Shown piece by piece: positions 19,253 to 26,641 of a stretch of 64,000 nt of DNA (positions are counted from its first letter, which is position 1; every line of letters begins with the position of its first letter). This DNA is from Chitinophagaceae bacterium (lineage in GTDB: Bacteria; Bacteroidota; Bacteroidia; Chitinophagales; Chitinophagaceae), in NCBI GenBank assembly GCA_016719165.1, contig JADKAJ010000002.1, positions 682,001-746,000 on the forward strand, in the 5' to 3' direction. The notes below the pieces were generated by a model. It was not told where the DNA came from. It did no database searches and saw only the letters and a program-made list of their open reading frames with translations. Both the position numbers and the translations under genes were made by a program.

Positions 19253-19750
19253 TTATTTTTTTTTGATCTGTATGGTTTTCAATGCCGCCAGAATATCTTT
19301 GGCAGTTTGTTCCTGATGAGAGAAATAAGTGGCTTCAACAAATTCCATAAAGCTAGCATCACCAAAAGAAAGATCCAGTTGAATGCCGGTACTACCTTGC
19401 TGATAAGTTTTTATCACTCCTTTATAGCCATTGATGGTGATTGGCTGCTGGTTAATCAGTGAGCCCATCGTTTCTTCCGCCGACATATTCGCTGCATACC
19501 GCATTTTTTTAAATTCATTATATTTTATTACACTACCATCTTCCTCTTTATAAAAACCCATCGCTGTTTCATTCCATACAAAGCCTTTGGGTAGTTGTAT
19601 GTAAATAGCAGTGCCGGGAAAACTGGCCATTCTTGCAGTATCTGCTTTACTTTCCGTTTTATTATTTCCATCGGATTGTTTTTCCGCCTTGCTGTTTTTA
19701 CAGGCCAGGATAATTACTGCAAGCAGAAAAGTGTAAAAAAGAATTTTCAT
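19253..19750 (-). CDS. Lipoprotein of the block's paralogous family
   Basis: 165 residues. The signal ends in AVIILAC, giving a lipidated Cys at residue 17, followed by a charged linker (KNSKAEKQSDGNNKTES). The domain starts with FPGTAIYIQLPKGFVW, matching PGTHIFMIPPSGF and PNSSLYIIPPAGF of its paralogues at 14448 and 19762. It ends with LSFGDASFMEFVEATYF and a helix ILAALKTIQIKKK, also shared. Outer or inner membrane lipoprotein, function unknown. It lies 11 bases after the paralogue at 19762 in the operon beginning at 21165. Confidence 0.8.
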   Translation of the reverse strand: MKILFYTFLLAVIILACKNSKAEKQSDGNNKTESKADTARMASFPGTAIYIQLPKGFVWNETAMGFYKEEDGSVIKYNEFKKMRYAANMSAEETMGSLINQQPITINGYKGVIKTYQQGSTGIQLDLSFGDASFMEFVEATYFSHQEQTAKDILAALKTIQIKKK

Positions 19751-19761
19751 ATAATAAATAT

Positions 19762-20295
19762 CTATTTTTTTACCACCACTGTTTTCAAAGCTTCGTACAT
19801 AGCTGTAGCAGTAGCGGCATCTTTTTCTTCATAGTTGGCAATAATCATTTCATCAGTATAACCATCTGTAAAAGCCATGAAGTATTGTGAGTAGCCGGCT
19901 GATTTACAGTGGCAAATAGTTGCTGCATGGCCGTTAATAGTTATAGGTTCTTCTTTCCAGCTTCCGGGAAAATTTTTATCCGCCTCCGATTTAAATTTTG
20001 CAAATAAGCTCTCCTGTGTTTCCCCACTAAATATTTGCATCTGCATATAATGGGCAGTTCCTTCTGTTTGTGCCAAGGTTCCAGATGTTTCGTCTGCAGC
20101 AAAGCCTGCAGGTGGAATAATGTATAAACTACTATTCGGAATTTTCACATGCTTTTCTGTTATTATAGATATCGTTTGCTTTTCAGTAGCTTTTTCTTTC
20201 TGTTCTTCAGGCTGAGCTTTTGTTTTGCTATCAGAACATGAAGAAATGAACAGGGCGCAGGATATATATAATACCAATGCGGTTATTATTTTCAT
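19762..20295 (-). CDS. Lipoprotein of the block's paralogous family
   Basis: 177 residues. The lipobox is FISSC, followed by a Lys/Glu/Gln-rich linker. The folded part starts with IPNSSLYIIPPAGFAADE and ends with a helix (AMYEALKTVVVKK), the same order as in the paralogues at 19253 and 14448. It contains ITINGHAATICHCKSAG, where the paralogue at 19253 has ITINGYKGVIKTYQQGS, so the two are clearly homologous. Function unknown. Second gene of the operon led by the gene at 21165 (18 bases upstream). Confidence 0.8.
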   Translation of the reverse strand: MKIITALVLYISCALFISSCSDSKTKAQPEEQKEKATEKQTISIITEKHVKIPNSSLYIIPPAGFAADETSGTLAQTEGTAHYMQMQIFSGETQESLFAKFKSEADKNFPGSWKEEPITINGHAATICHCKSAGYSQYFMAFTDGYTDEMIIANYEEKDAATATAMYEALKTVVVKK

Positions 20296-20313
20296 ATATA
20301 AGATTTTATATTA

Positions 20314-21165
20314 TTAATTTAATGTGCGGTTGCCATATAGCATAAGTGTTCCGGAAAATTGTGAATCGCTGTAAAGCCTGGAGGCCATGTATGTTACTTC
20401 CAGCCAATCCTGCTGATTTGCCGGTCTTCTTACAAAGTCTGCCGCACTGGTATATGTTACTGGAGTAAAGCTTGCAAAACTGGGAACACCCACAACATAA
20501 ACATCATCATATTCTTTTGTAATCCAGTCAAGATTCAGGATGAAACTCACAATGCCGACATCTATTGGACTTCCCGGGTCGCAGACAAACTGTAGTATTG
20601 AATTACTCATGGTGGCACCGTTTCCTGCATTTTTAATTACCACAGTGCTATTACTGCCAAGATGCATATTGGTAACTTTAAAATATATAATGCCGATTGG
20701 GACCAGGTTGAACTCCCCGGTTGCTTCAGTGTATAGCTGATTGGTAGTCCTAACCCTGCCAGGCTGGCCATAAAGCATATCAATCCAATGACCACTACCA
20801 GCCCACCTGTTATCGGTATGCCGTAGTACATTTATAGCTGTTGGAAAAGTAGCACCAGCCGTGGTGGAAGAATAATACTGCAAACCAATCCCGCCCGTAG
20901 AAGCACTATTATTTAGCAATAACCGGCCGCCTATTCCGGTGGCAATTGCTTTTCCATCGGCATAATTTAAACCTACATTTTCATTATTACTGGACACACT
21001 CAACGAAATTCCGGATCCGTTCTTAAACAGACCAACAACGGGGCCAACGGCACCTTCCACCGTCAGCTTTGCATTGCTGGTATTATTGGTGCCAATACTC
21101 ACATTTTGTGCATGGCTTTGCAAAATGCAAAATGTAGTGGTGATAAGAAGGAGAAGCTTACACAT
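20314..21165 (-). CDS. Secreted fibre- or adhesin-like protein
   Basis: 283 residues with a signal peptide (MCKLLLLITTTFCILQSHAQ). The N-terminus NVSIGTNNTSNAKLTVEGAV is the typical opening of exported Bacteroidota proteins related to phage tail-fibre heads, usually a repeat of short strands. The middle is rich in Gly, Ser, Asn and Thr. The C-terminal half is a beta-rich domain (ITKEYDDVYVVGVPSFASF). No intramolecular chaperone domain is seen. It is the first gene of an operon with two lipoproteins and carries operator site C. A surface or binding role is inferred. Confidence 0.75.
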   Translation of the reverse strand: MCKLLLLITTTFCILQSHAQNVSIGTNNTSNAKLTVEGAVGPVVGLFKNGSGISLSVSSNNENVGLNYADGKAIATGIGGRLLLNNSASTGGIGLQYYSSTTAGATFPTAINVLRHTDNRWAGSGHWIDMLYGQPGRVRTTNQLYTEATGEFNLVPIGIIYFKVTNMHLGSNSTVVIKNAGNGATMSNSILQFVCDPGSPIDVGIVSFILNLDWITKEYDDVYVVGVPSFASFTPVTYTSAADFVRRPANQQDWLEVTYMASRLYSDSQFSGTLMLYGNRTLN

Positions 21166-21180
21166 AAAAAAATTTTGATG

Positions 21181-21228
21181 CTAAGCTATCTGTAAGCGGT
21201 GGGGCAGGCAATCACCCGTAGGGTGATT
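21181..21228 (-). promoter_or_regulatory. Shared operator and -7 element, site C (gene starting at 21165)
   Basis: Inverted repeat AATCACCCGTAGGGTGATT at 21210-21228. The two arms equal those of sites A and B and only the centre differs. On the minus strand a -7-like TAGCTTAG lies at 21188-21181, 21 bases away. The transcription start would be very close to the ATG at 21165. Confidence 0.75.
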
Positions 21229-21229
21229 T

Positions 21230-21809
21230 TTATTGAAGGCTATCAGCCGGAATGGGATTCTTAAAATCCCAGTAAGAAGTTACGTTTACGATTTTCCATT
21301 CTCCGCCAATTTTTTCCATTAAGCGGCTGTCTTTACTCCAGGTAAATCGTTGTGAAAATGTGTCACTATTGTATTGATCCCATACGAGGTAAGCCAATTT
21401 ATCGCTGAAGAATTTTATTTTCATATTCTTCCGGATTACTTTAGGATGTGAACTCCTTATTTCTTTTGCCGAGTATTCCTGGCCCATGTCTTTATTTTTA
21501 GCAACAGGGTTATTTTTTAAATAGATAGCTGCATGATTACTTACTGCTTCCCACCCGGAATAAGCATCAAAAGTGCCGTTTTCATTGTTCCATGCCTGGA
21601 AGGCATAGTCTGTTTGTGCAAAGCAACTTTGCCAGCAATTATAGTCCCGTTGAAAAAAAACATTCCGTTTCCTTTTCTATTACTTTAATAATCGCAGCCT
21701 GCTCTTTTTGTTCATCAAGAACAGCATCATTCGTTTTTCTTTCCTGTTTTACGGATGGATTGCTGCATGATAAAATCAGTATTGCTGTTATTAAAACTGC
21801 ATAGTTCAT
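21230..21809 (-). pseudogene. SnoaL/DUF4440-like lipoprotein, interrupted by one frameshift
   Basis: Reading from ATG 21809 gives a lipoprotein signal (MNYAVLITAILILSC) and a polar linker, then a stop soon after the eight-base homopolymer at 21660-21653 (minus strand T8). With one base fewer the frame continues QRDYNCWQSCFAQTDYAFQA and joins the open frame 21487-21230, giving about 192 residues. The cone-shaped SnoaL/NTF2 pattern is visible: helix with ERDYNCW-type motif, a Trp-containing strand, and a final GGEWKIVNVTSYWDF. Such domains bind small ligands. It starts 15 bases after the response-regulator gene and is probably co-transcribed with it. Confidence 0.7.
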
Positions 21810-21824
21810 AATGGCGTTTTTTAT

Positions 21825-22475
21825 TTATTTCTGTAATCCCTGTTGTGTTGCCTTCATTATTGCTTCGGTCCGGTTTGTCACATGTAGTTTTTCATAGATA
21901 TGCTTCACATGAGTACGAACTGTTTCCAGGCTAATGAACAGCCTGGCTGCGATGTTCTTTAATGGGTTTCCATCTATAAGCTCCATCAGTACTTCTTTTT
22001 CCCTTTTGCTTAGCTGGTAATCGGTACCCTCTGGCGTCACCAGGATAATATTTTTCTGTGCAAAAAAATTCAGCGTTTTCCTTGCTACGGCTGCATTCAT
22101 AAAAGACCCTCCATTGTTCACTTCGGAAATTGCTTCCAGGTATTTATGCGGCGGATCTGTTTTTAATATATAACCACTGGCACCGGCACAAAGGGCATTA
22201 AAAATTTTATTATTCTCGTCAAACACGGTTTGTATAAGCACTTTAATATTCGCAAACTTTTGGGTGATGCAGCGGGTGAGTTGTATACCATCCATGCCGG
22301 GCATTTCTATATCCATCAGTATCACATCTGGCTGGCTGCGGTTTATATCTTGTTCCCAGTTATTGCCACTGCTGAAAGCACCACAACAAGTGTATCCCGG
22401 AGTGCCGTTTATTATAGCCTCTAAGGCTTCCCGTATAAGCTTACTGTCTTCAAATATTGTCACCCTTACTGCCAT
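21825..22475 (-). CDS. NarL/LuxR-type response regulator
   Basis: 216 residues. The receiver domain (1-120) has the acidic pocket (IFEDS), phospho-acceptor Asp55 in ILMDIEMPG and the conserved Lys in ILKTDPP. A linker precedes the LuxR-type helix-turn-helix (about 150-212) with LSKREKEVLMELIDGNPLKN and the recognition region SLETVRTHVKHIYEKL. The sensor kinase at 22515 is directly upstream, so this is a cognate pair. A predicted -7 element (site D) lies only 4 bases before the ATG, so the transcript may be nearly leaderless. As the only transcription factor in this block it is the natural candidate for binding the inverted repeat found here and at three other promoters. Confidence 0.92.
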   Translation of the reverse strand: MAVRVTIFEDSKLIREALEAIINGTPGYTCCGAFSSGNNWEQDINRSQPDVILMDIEMPGMDGIQLTRCITQKFANIKVLIQTVFDENNKIFNALCAGASGYILKTDPPHKYLEAISEVNNGGSFMNAAVARKTLNFFAQKNIILVTPEGTDYQLSKREKEVLMELIDGNPLKNIAARLFISLETVRTHVKHIYEKLHVTNRTEAIMKATQQGLQK

Positions 22476-22479
22476 TTTA

Positions 22480-22527
22480 CAAAATTGTTTTTTCTTATTG
22501 GTTTTTATAATACCCTAACGGGTGATT
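22480..22527 (-). promoter_or_regulatory. Shared operator and -7 element, site D (response regulator gene)
   Basis: One arm (GGGTGATT, 22520-22527) is perfect and the other is degenerate or shifted by one base (ACCCT, 22512-22516). On the minus strand a -7-like CAATTTTG lies at 22487-22480. The perfect arm begins 32 bases from it, exactly as at sites A-C. The site overlaps the stop codon of the sensor kinase gene (22515-22517), so regulator synthesis could be raised independently of the kinase. Confidence 0.6.
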
Positions 22528-23843
22528 TTTAAGTACAAACTGATTTTGCTGCCTTCCGTTGCTCCTGACTGCAAGCTGAAGATGGCGCCAATTTCTTCTG
22601 CCCTCTTCCGCATGTTATTAAGGCCATTGCCCGCATTGTTTTTCCCCGGTTTCAAACCGTATCCGTTATCGGCTATAGTAATATCAAGCCCAGTATCTTT
22701 TTTTTCAAAAGAAACCGCAAGACTATCAGCACCACTATGCTTTACCATATTATTCACGGCCTCTTTACAAATCATATAAATATGATATTTCTCTTCTTTT
22801 GAAAGCCGGTTTGTTTCTGCTGTTGCCGAAAAATTAAATTCCGGAACAATGCCTGCCGGTTTTGTTATCATCAATACATAGTCCTTTAGTGTTTCAAAAA
22901 AAGCATCTGTATCCCCATCTTTCAGGTTATTAGCCCAGACGATGTCTTTAAGCTTTCCAACCATTTCCGCTGCCGATTGCTGAATCGTTTGCAATGATTG
23001 TACGGTAGCTTTACTGTCTCCGGATTGTGACTGCGTCATTGCCATATGACTATACATATTAATGCCGCTGAGGGTGCTTCCGATATCATCGTGCAACTCC
23101 CGGCTGATTTCATTACGTACTCTTTCTACTTCTGTCTTGGTTTGATGTTGCTGCAGGGCTAATTCTTTTTCCTGCCACCTCCATTTTTTTAGCAGTGCAA
23201 ACTGGTAAAAGAACATATCGCCTAGTATTCCAAGTCGTATAAAAAGCAACGGATAGTAATCAGTAAACATAGTGTGCACATCATTATTCCGGAGAATAAT
23301 CATTATGACAGTCACCAGGGTTCCGGTGATAGTGAAAATAAGTCCGTTAGCGACCAGCGTTGCATAGGGCAATTTGTTTTTTATAACTATATATGCAATG
23401 AAAATCGCAGGAATGACGCTTAGCAGTTTTACAATATAAAACAAGTTGTAGGTGCTGATACCCGTCACCCGGAAAATAATAAAACAAAAAAATAAAACAG
23501 GCACAGAATATAATGTCAGACGCAGTATATTTTTAACCTTTTGGGATGCAATAATATCATAAAAAAAAGCCTTGATAAAAAGCAGGTAAAATAGGTTTTC
23601 AATTATAATAATTGGAATATTAAGCAAGCTATACCAGCTGGATTCAAAAACAGCGGCCTCCTCAATTTTAAAAAACGTTCCGGTGGCATTAATGAAAAAA
23701 TAAAGGGCTGCGGTTAGTAAGTATAATGAATACCATAGAACATCATTTCGCCTGGTGGCGGCCCAGATAAGGAAAAAGAAAACAGATTGGAACACTAATG
23801 CGCCCTGGAAGAAAAGATAAAACTGTTCAATTACAAAGGACAT
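22515..23843 (-). CDS. Membrane sensor histidine kinase (7TM-type sensor, HisKA_3)
   Basis: 442 residues. Seven or so membrane helices fill residues 5-215, resembling the 7TM-DISM sensor class. A coiled segment leads to the HisKA_3 dimerisation motif SRELHDDIGSTLSG with phospho-accepting His251. The ATPase domain shows the N box (CKEAVNNMVKHSGA, about 359-372), G1 (DNGYGL, about 392) and G2 (GNGLNNMRKRA). No extracellular ligand domain of size is visible, so the signal may be sensed in the membrane. It precedes its response regulator by 39 bases. A promoter-like TAATTTTG lies about 120 bases upstream. Confidence 0.92.
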   Translation of the reverse strand: MSFVIEQFYLFFQGALVFQSVFFFLIWAATRRNDVLWYSLYLLTAALYFFINATGTFFKIEEAAVFESSWYSLLNIPIIIIENLFYLLFIKAFFYDIIASQKVKNILRLTLYSVPVLFFCFIIFRVTGISTYNLFYIVKLLSVIPAIFIAYIVIKNKLPYATLVANGLIFTITGTLVTVIMIILRNNDVHTMFTDYYPLLFIRLGILGDMFFYQFALLKKWRWQEKELALQQHQTKTEVERVRNEISRELHDDIGSTLSGINMYSHMAMTQSQSGDSKATVQSLQTIQQSAAEMVGKLKDIVWANNLKDGDTDAFFETLKDYVLMITKPAGIVPEFNFSATAETNRLSKEEKYHIYMICKEAVNNMVKHSGADSLAVSFEKKDTGLDITIADNGYGLKPGKNNAGNGLNNMRKRAEEIGAIFSLQSGATEGSKISLYLKITR

Positions 23844-23952
23844 ACGGTTTAGTGTTTTTTTGCAGTATTATATCCTTAATATAGTCATTTTTACCAATTC
23901 CCGGAAAATGAATTGATTGAGGAGCAGGGTAATATATTTAAATGCTAAGATG

Positions 23953-24038
23953 CTGTTCATACAAAATTACTTTCGTAATACTTGAATATATGGGAGACGA
24001 AAATTATGCTGAACTATGCAAAGCTGCGGATAGTGTAA
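23953..24038 (+). pseudogene. Remnant of the 3' end of a second uvrD/pcrA gene
   Basis: Bases 24000-24038 encode KIMLNYAKLRIV and a stop, the same tail as the helicase at 12073-14445 (bases 14404-14439). They differ at three sites, all synonymous third positions (CTC/CTG, GCG/GCA, CGC/CGG), and the final GAG codon is missing. Upstream, in a frame shifted by one base in the A run at 23999, the bases read VILEYMGDE, aligning with VKFEHNGEK of the helicase. Nothing of the rest of the gene is present. The synonymous-only pattern in the last 36 bases indicates descent from a related functional gene rather than a chance match or a fresh copy. Confidence 0.72.
23962..23969 (-). promoter_or_regulatory. 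Candidate -7 element of the sensor kinase gene
   Basis: Minus strand TAATTTTG is an exact TAnnTTTG match, about 119 bases before the ATG. It overlaps the short inverted repeat ATTAC-TTTC-GTAAT (23967-23980), which could be an operator. The element lies inside the stretch related to the helicase 3' end. The shared AATCACCC repeat is not present here. Confidence 0.45.
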
Positions 24039-24050
24039 TGATGGCAGGCA

Positions 24051-24944
24051 TCATCTTTTTGTTGTTACTGACTGAATAAACTCTTCAATTGTTGTTGGGC
24101 TTAATCCAAATTGTTGTACACTATATTTCGGATCCATGGTTTCATCCGAATTTTCTGTATAAATACTCAGTTTCATTACTCTTGCAATACCCGGGTGAAA
24201 GGGGCTGACTAGTACGGAAAACAGTTTTAGTAAACGTACCGGCGCATGTCCTACCTTAGGTTTTATATTCAGCGCCTTTCCAAATAAATCGGCGATCTCA
24301 TTACGGGTCATGTTTTGCGGACCGGCCACCGGGATAGTTTTATTGTAAAACTCTTCCTTCAGTATTATTTTGTCTATAGCGGCTACCACATCTTTTACGG
24401 CTATAAAGTTTACCGGCGTATTACCACGGCCAAGGATGGTTGTTTTACCTTTTTGAACAATGTTTTTTCCAAGCAAATTGTAAACATGCCATTCCATAAA
24501 GGCAGGTAACTTCAGGATCGTATAGTTTAGCCCACTTTTTATTAAAAATTGTTCAATAAAATATTTCGTTCTGAAAAAATCAACCGGGTGATCAGCAGAG
24601 GCGGTATAGACAGAAGTATAAATAAAATGCTTTACGCCGGATTTTTGGGCTTCTTCAATTAAACTTTTATGACCGGCACCATCTACCTTTTCAGATTTGT
24701 TGTTGCCCATCCCCAACATGCCATGAGCCGCTGTGAGAACAATATCAATGCCTGTGAAAATACCGGTAAGTGTGGAAGGTTTTGCCAGATCTCCTTCTAC
24801 TATAATTGCTCCTTTTTTCTCTAAGGAAACAGCCCTGGACCTGTTTCTTACAAAAACAGTTACCCGAAATCCATTTTCAAGAAAATGATTGGCAGCAGCG
24901 CTTCCCAGCACACCATTGCCACCAATAATAAGCAGGTGAGGCAT
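24051..24944 (-). CDS. NmrA-like SDR-family NAD(P)-binding protein
   Basis: 297 residues. The N-terminal Rossmann motif IIGGNGVLGSAAANHFLENG (residues 5-24), the acidic-to-basic loop VFVRNRSRA and the VEGDLAKPSTL segment are typical of the atypical SDR/NmrA group. YTSVYTAS marks the central active-site strand, and the catalytic Tyr-x-x-x-Lys is replaced by FFRTKYFIEQFL, so reductase activity is uncertain. The C-terminal part has SDR-like IVAGPQ and a substrate-binding helix. Likely a cytoplasmic redox sensor or isomerase-type protein. It begins 12 bases after the helicase remnant and may have its own promoter. Confidence 0.85.
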   Translation of the reverse strand: MPHLLIIGGNGVLGSAAANHFLENGFRVTVFVRNRSRAVSLEKKGAIIVEGDLAKPSTLTGIFTGIDIVLTAAHGMLGMGNNKSEKVDGAGHKSLIEEAQKSGVKHFIYTSVYTASADHPVDFFRTKYFIEQFLIKSGLNYTILKLPAFMEWHVYNLLGKNIVQKGKTTILGRGNTPVNFIAVKDVVAAIDKIILKEEFYNKTIPVAGPQNMTRNEIADLFGKALNIKPKVGHAPVRLLKLFSVLVSPFHPGIARVMKLSIYTENSDETMDPKYSVQQFGLSPTTIEEFIQSVTTKR

Positions 24945-25054
24945 CGGTTTAATTTTTCCTGCATAAGTTACAATAAATTGTTATAAGGTTCCTCCTACAA
25001 AAAATGAAAGGCAGGTAATACAATCAATTAACAACTTACAACAAGGTTGATATT

Positions 25055-25062
25055 TATATTTG
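25055..25062 (+). promoter_or_regulatory. -7 element of the GH25 gene
   Basis: TATATTTG exactly fits TAnnTTTG and ends 33 bases before the ATG at 25096. It overlaps the in-frame TTG at 25060, which therefore cannot be the start. Confidence 0.6.
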
Positions 25063-25095
25063 TTTGATCGTTTACCACTATTCATCACATTCCGT

Positions 25096-25869
25096 ATGCC
25101 ATCTGCCAAACAGAAAAAGAAGATTCGCCGGTCAGTGTTTCGGGTACTCGCAGTTGTTTTCGTGGGAACAGCGGCCTGGATGCTGTACCAGTGGTTGACT
25201 TTTCGAAAAATAAAATATACCCGTTACCCGGAATTCGGCATTGCCATTCCCGGGGGCTACTCCATACATGGCATTGATGTTTCCAAGTACCAGCATACCA
25301 TTGCCTGGGAAGGAGTGAAGAAAATGAAAGTGAAAGAAATTCAACTCGGATTTGCCTTCATAAAAGCAACGGAAGGCATAAGCAATACTGACCCGCAGTT
25401 CCGGAGAAACTGGAGGAAGACCAAACAAGCCGGAGTCATCAGGGGGGCCTATCATTTTTTCATTGCATCCAGGGACGGAAAAGCACAGGCTGAAAATTTT
25501 ATTCAAAAAGTTGAACTGGAAACCGGGGATTTTCCGCCAGTACTGGATGTGGAACAGCTGAATGGTACAGGTACCCTGCAACTACAAAAGGAAGCCAGGG
25601 AATGGCTGGATCTGATTGAAAGCCACTATGGGGTGAAGCCCTTTATTTACACAAATGTTGATTTTTATAATCGTCACCTCGGTAGCCAGTTTGATGAATA
25701 TCCATTATGGGTGGCACATTATTACCAGCCAGAGCAGCCCCGTATCAAGCGGGGCTGGGTATTCTGGCAACATAGCGACAGGGGCCGGGTCAACGGCATT
25801 ATATCCCCGGTGGATTTTAATGTTTTTAATGGGGATTCAGCTGCGTTTAAAAGAATACTGATCCGGTAA
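25096..25869 (+). CDS. Glycoside hydrolase family 25 lysozyme (muramidase)
   Basis: 257 residues from ATG 25096. A basic N-terminus (PSAKQKKKIRRSVF) and a single membrane segment (about 16-33) anchor it in the inner membrane with the catalytic domain outside. The GH25 domain (about 55-250) shows HGIDVSKYQ with the first Asp, FAFIKATEG, GAYHFF, the catalytic pair in PPVLDVEQ, FIYTNVDFY and FWQHSDRGRVNG followed by PVDFNVFNG. It cleaves the N-acetylmuramic acid to N-acetylglucosamine bond in peptidoglycan. A role in wall remodelling is likely. Stands alone behind its own promoter. Confidence 0.93.
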   Translation: MPSAKQKKKIRRSVFRVLAVVFVGTAAWMLYQWLTFRKIKYTRYPEFGIAIPGGYSIHGIDVSKYQHTIAWEGVKKMKVKEIQLGFAFIKATEGISNTDPQFRRNWRKTKQAGVIRGAYHFFIASRDGKAQAENFIQKVELETGDFPPVLDVEQLNGTGTLQLQKEAREWLDLIESHYGVKPFIYTNVDFYNRHLGSQFDEYPLWVAHYYQPEQPRIKRGWVFWQHSDRGRVNGIISPVDFNVFNGDSAAFKRILIR

Positions 25870-25923
25870 ACAAAGCCAACAGCGGCTTTCGAATTGTAGT
25901 ACCTTGTCCGTTCAAACTGATGT

Positions 25924-26151
25924 ATGGAGCAAGGCTGGGATCCACAGGTCAAAAATTTATTTGTCAAAATTCTAAATTCAATTGCCATTACCCTTTTATG
26001 GATGATGACTTGTGCCACGGCAGGTCTTTATTTTCAACTTGGATATTTCAATGGTCAATCCGTTATCTACCCCATTATATTTTATGCAGTAATGGCTGTT
26101 ACTCTTTTTTTACTGGTTCGGTATTTGTATAAAACATGGAAAAACGGGTAG
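25924..26151 (+). CDS. Small two-helix membrane protein, function unknown
   Basis: 75 residues. Two hydrophobic helices (about 16-40 and 46-67) with a short loop (QLGYFNGQS) and a basic tail (YLYKTWKNG) that should face the cytoplasm. No family recognised. It follows the GH25 gene by 54 bases on the same strand. Confidence 0.65.
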   Translation: MEQGWDPQVKNLFVKILNSIAITLLWMMTCATAGLYFQLGYFNGQSVIYPIIFYAVMAVTLFLLVRYLYKTWKNG

Positions 26152-26230
26152 TTATTAGTAAAATACCCTCTTTCACGGATGGCTGGAAAAATAAAGTCGG
26201 TTAGTTTAGAAAATTATATTTTCACAGTAC

Positions 26231-26641
26231 ATGGAATTAAAGCAAATAAGTAAATGGTCTGTTATTACAGGAGCCATAATCATTCTGGGGATAAAAATCC
26301 TGATCCGTCCTTTATATCATTTTGATGAACCCATGCATTTCTTTTTGGGAATTGCACCCAACTTAATCGGTTCTTTTTTAATTCCATTCGGGGCCTGCTG
26401 GTTTTTTAGCGGAAAAGATTTTTTGCTGGCAAGAATGTTCCGCATTGAGTGCAGTTATGACCTCCGCTTTGTTTGTCTCCTGGGATTTGGAATGCTTGTT
26501 GTTAACGAGTACCTGCAACTGATCCCTGTATTCGGACGTACGTTTGACCCTTATGATATCCTTTTTTCCGGGTTTGGACTTATCACTTCTTATTTCGTTT
26601 TCGGAAGATTGCAACAGCGATATGAGGAAGCTCCTGTTTAG
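26231..26641 (+). CDS. Small membrane protein, possibly VanZ-like
   Basis: 136 residues with three or four membrane helices. The segment GMLVVNEYLQLIPVFGRTFD followed by PYDILFSGFGLITSY resembles the Glu-x-x-Gln and Arg-x-x-D-x-x-D pattern of VanZ-like proteins, whose role is mostly unknown. The match is from a short motif only. The 3' end overlaps by 4 bases with the convergent SPFH gene. Confidence 0.68.
   Translation: MELKQISKWSVITGAIIILGIKILIRPLYHFDEPMHFFLGIAPNLIGSFLIPFGACWFFSGKDFLLARMFRIECSYDLRFVCLLGFGMLVVNEYLQLIPVFGRTFDPYDILFSGFGLITSYFVFGRLQQRYEEAPV

Noticed and set aside
19085..19462. Open frame on the plus strand at 19199-19462
   Set aside because: It lies mostly opposite the lipoprotein gene at 19253, has no family pattern and no promoter; treated as a shadow.
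14446..24038. A prophage or integrative conjugative element
   Set aside because: No integrase, recombinase, relaxase, capsid, terminase or transfer gene was found in the block or next to it. Only the 3'-end duplication hints at integration.
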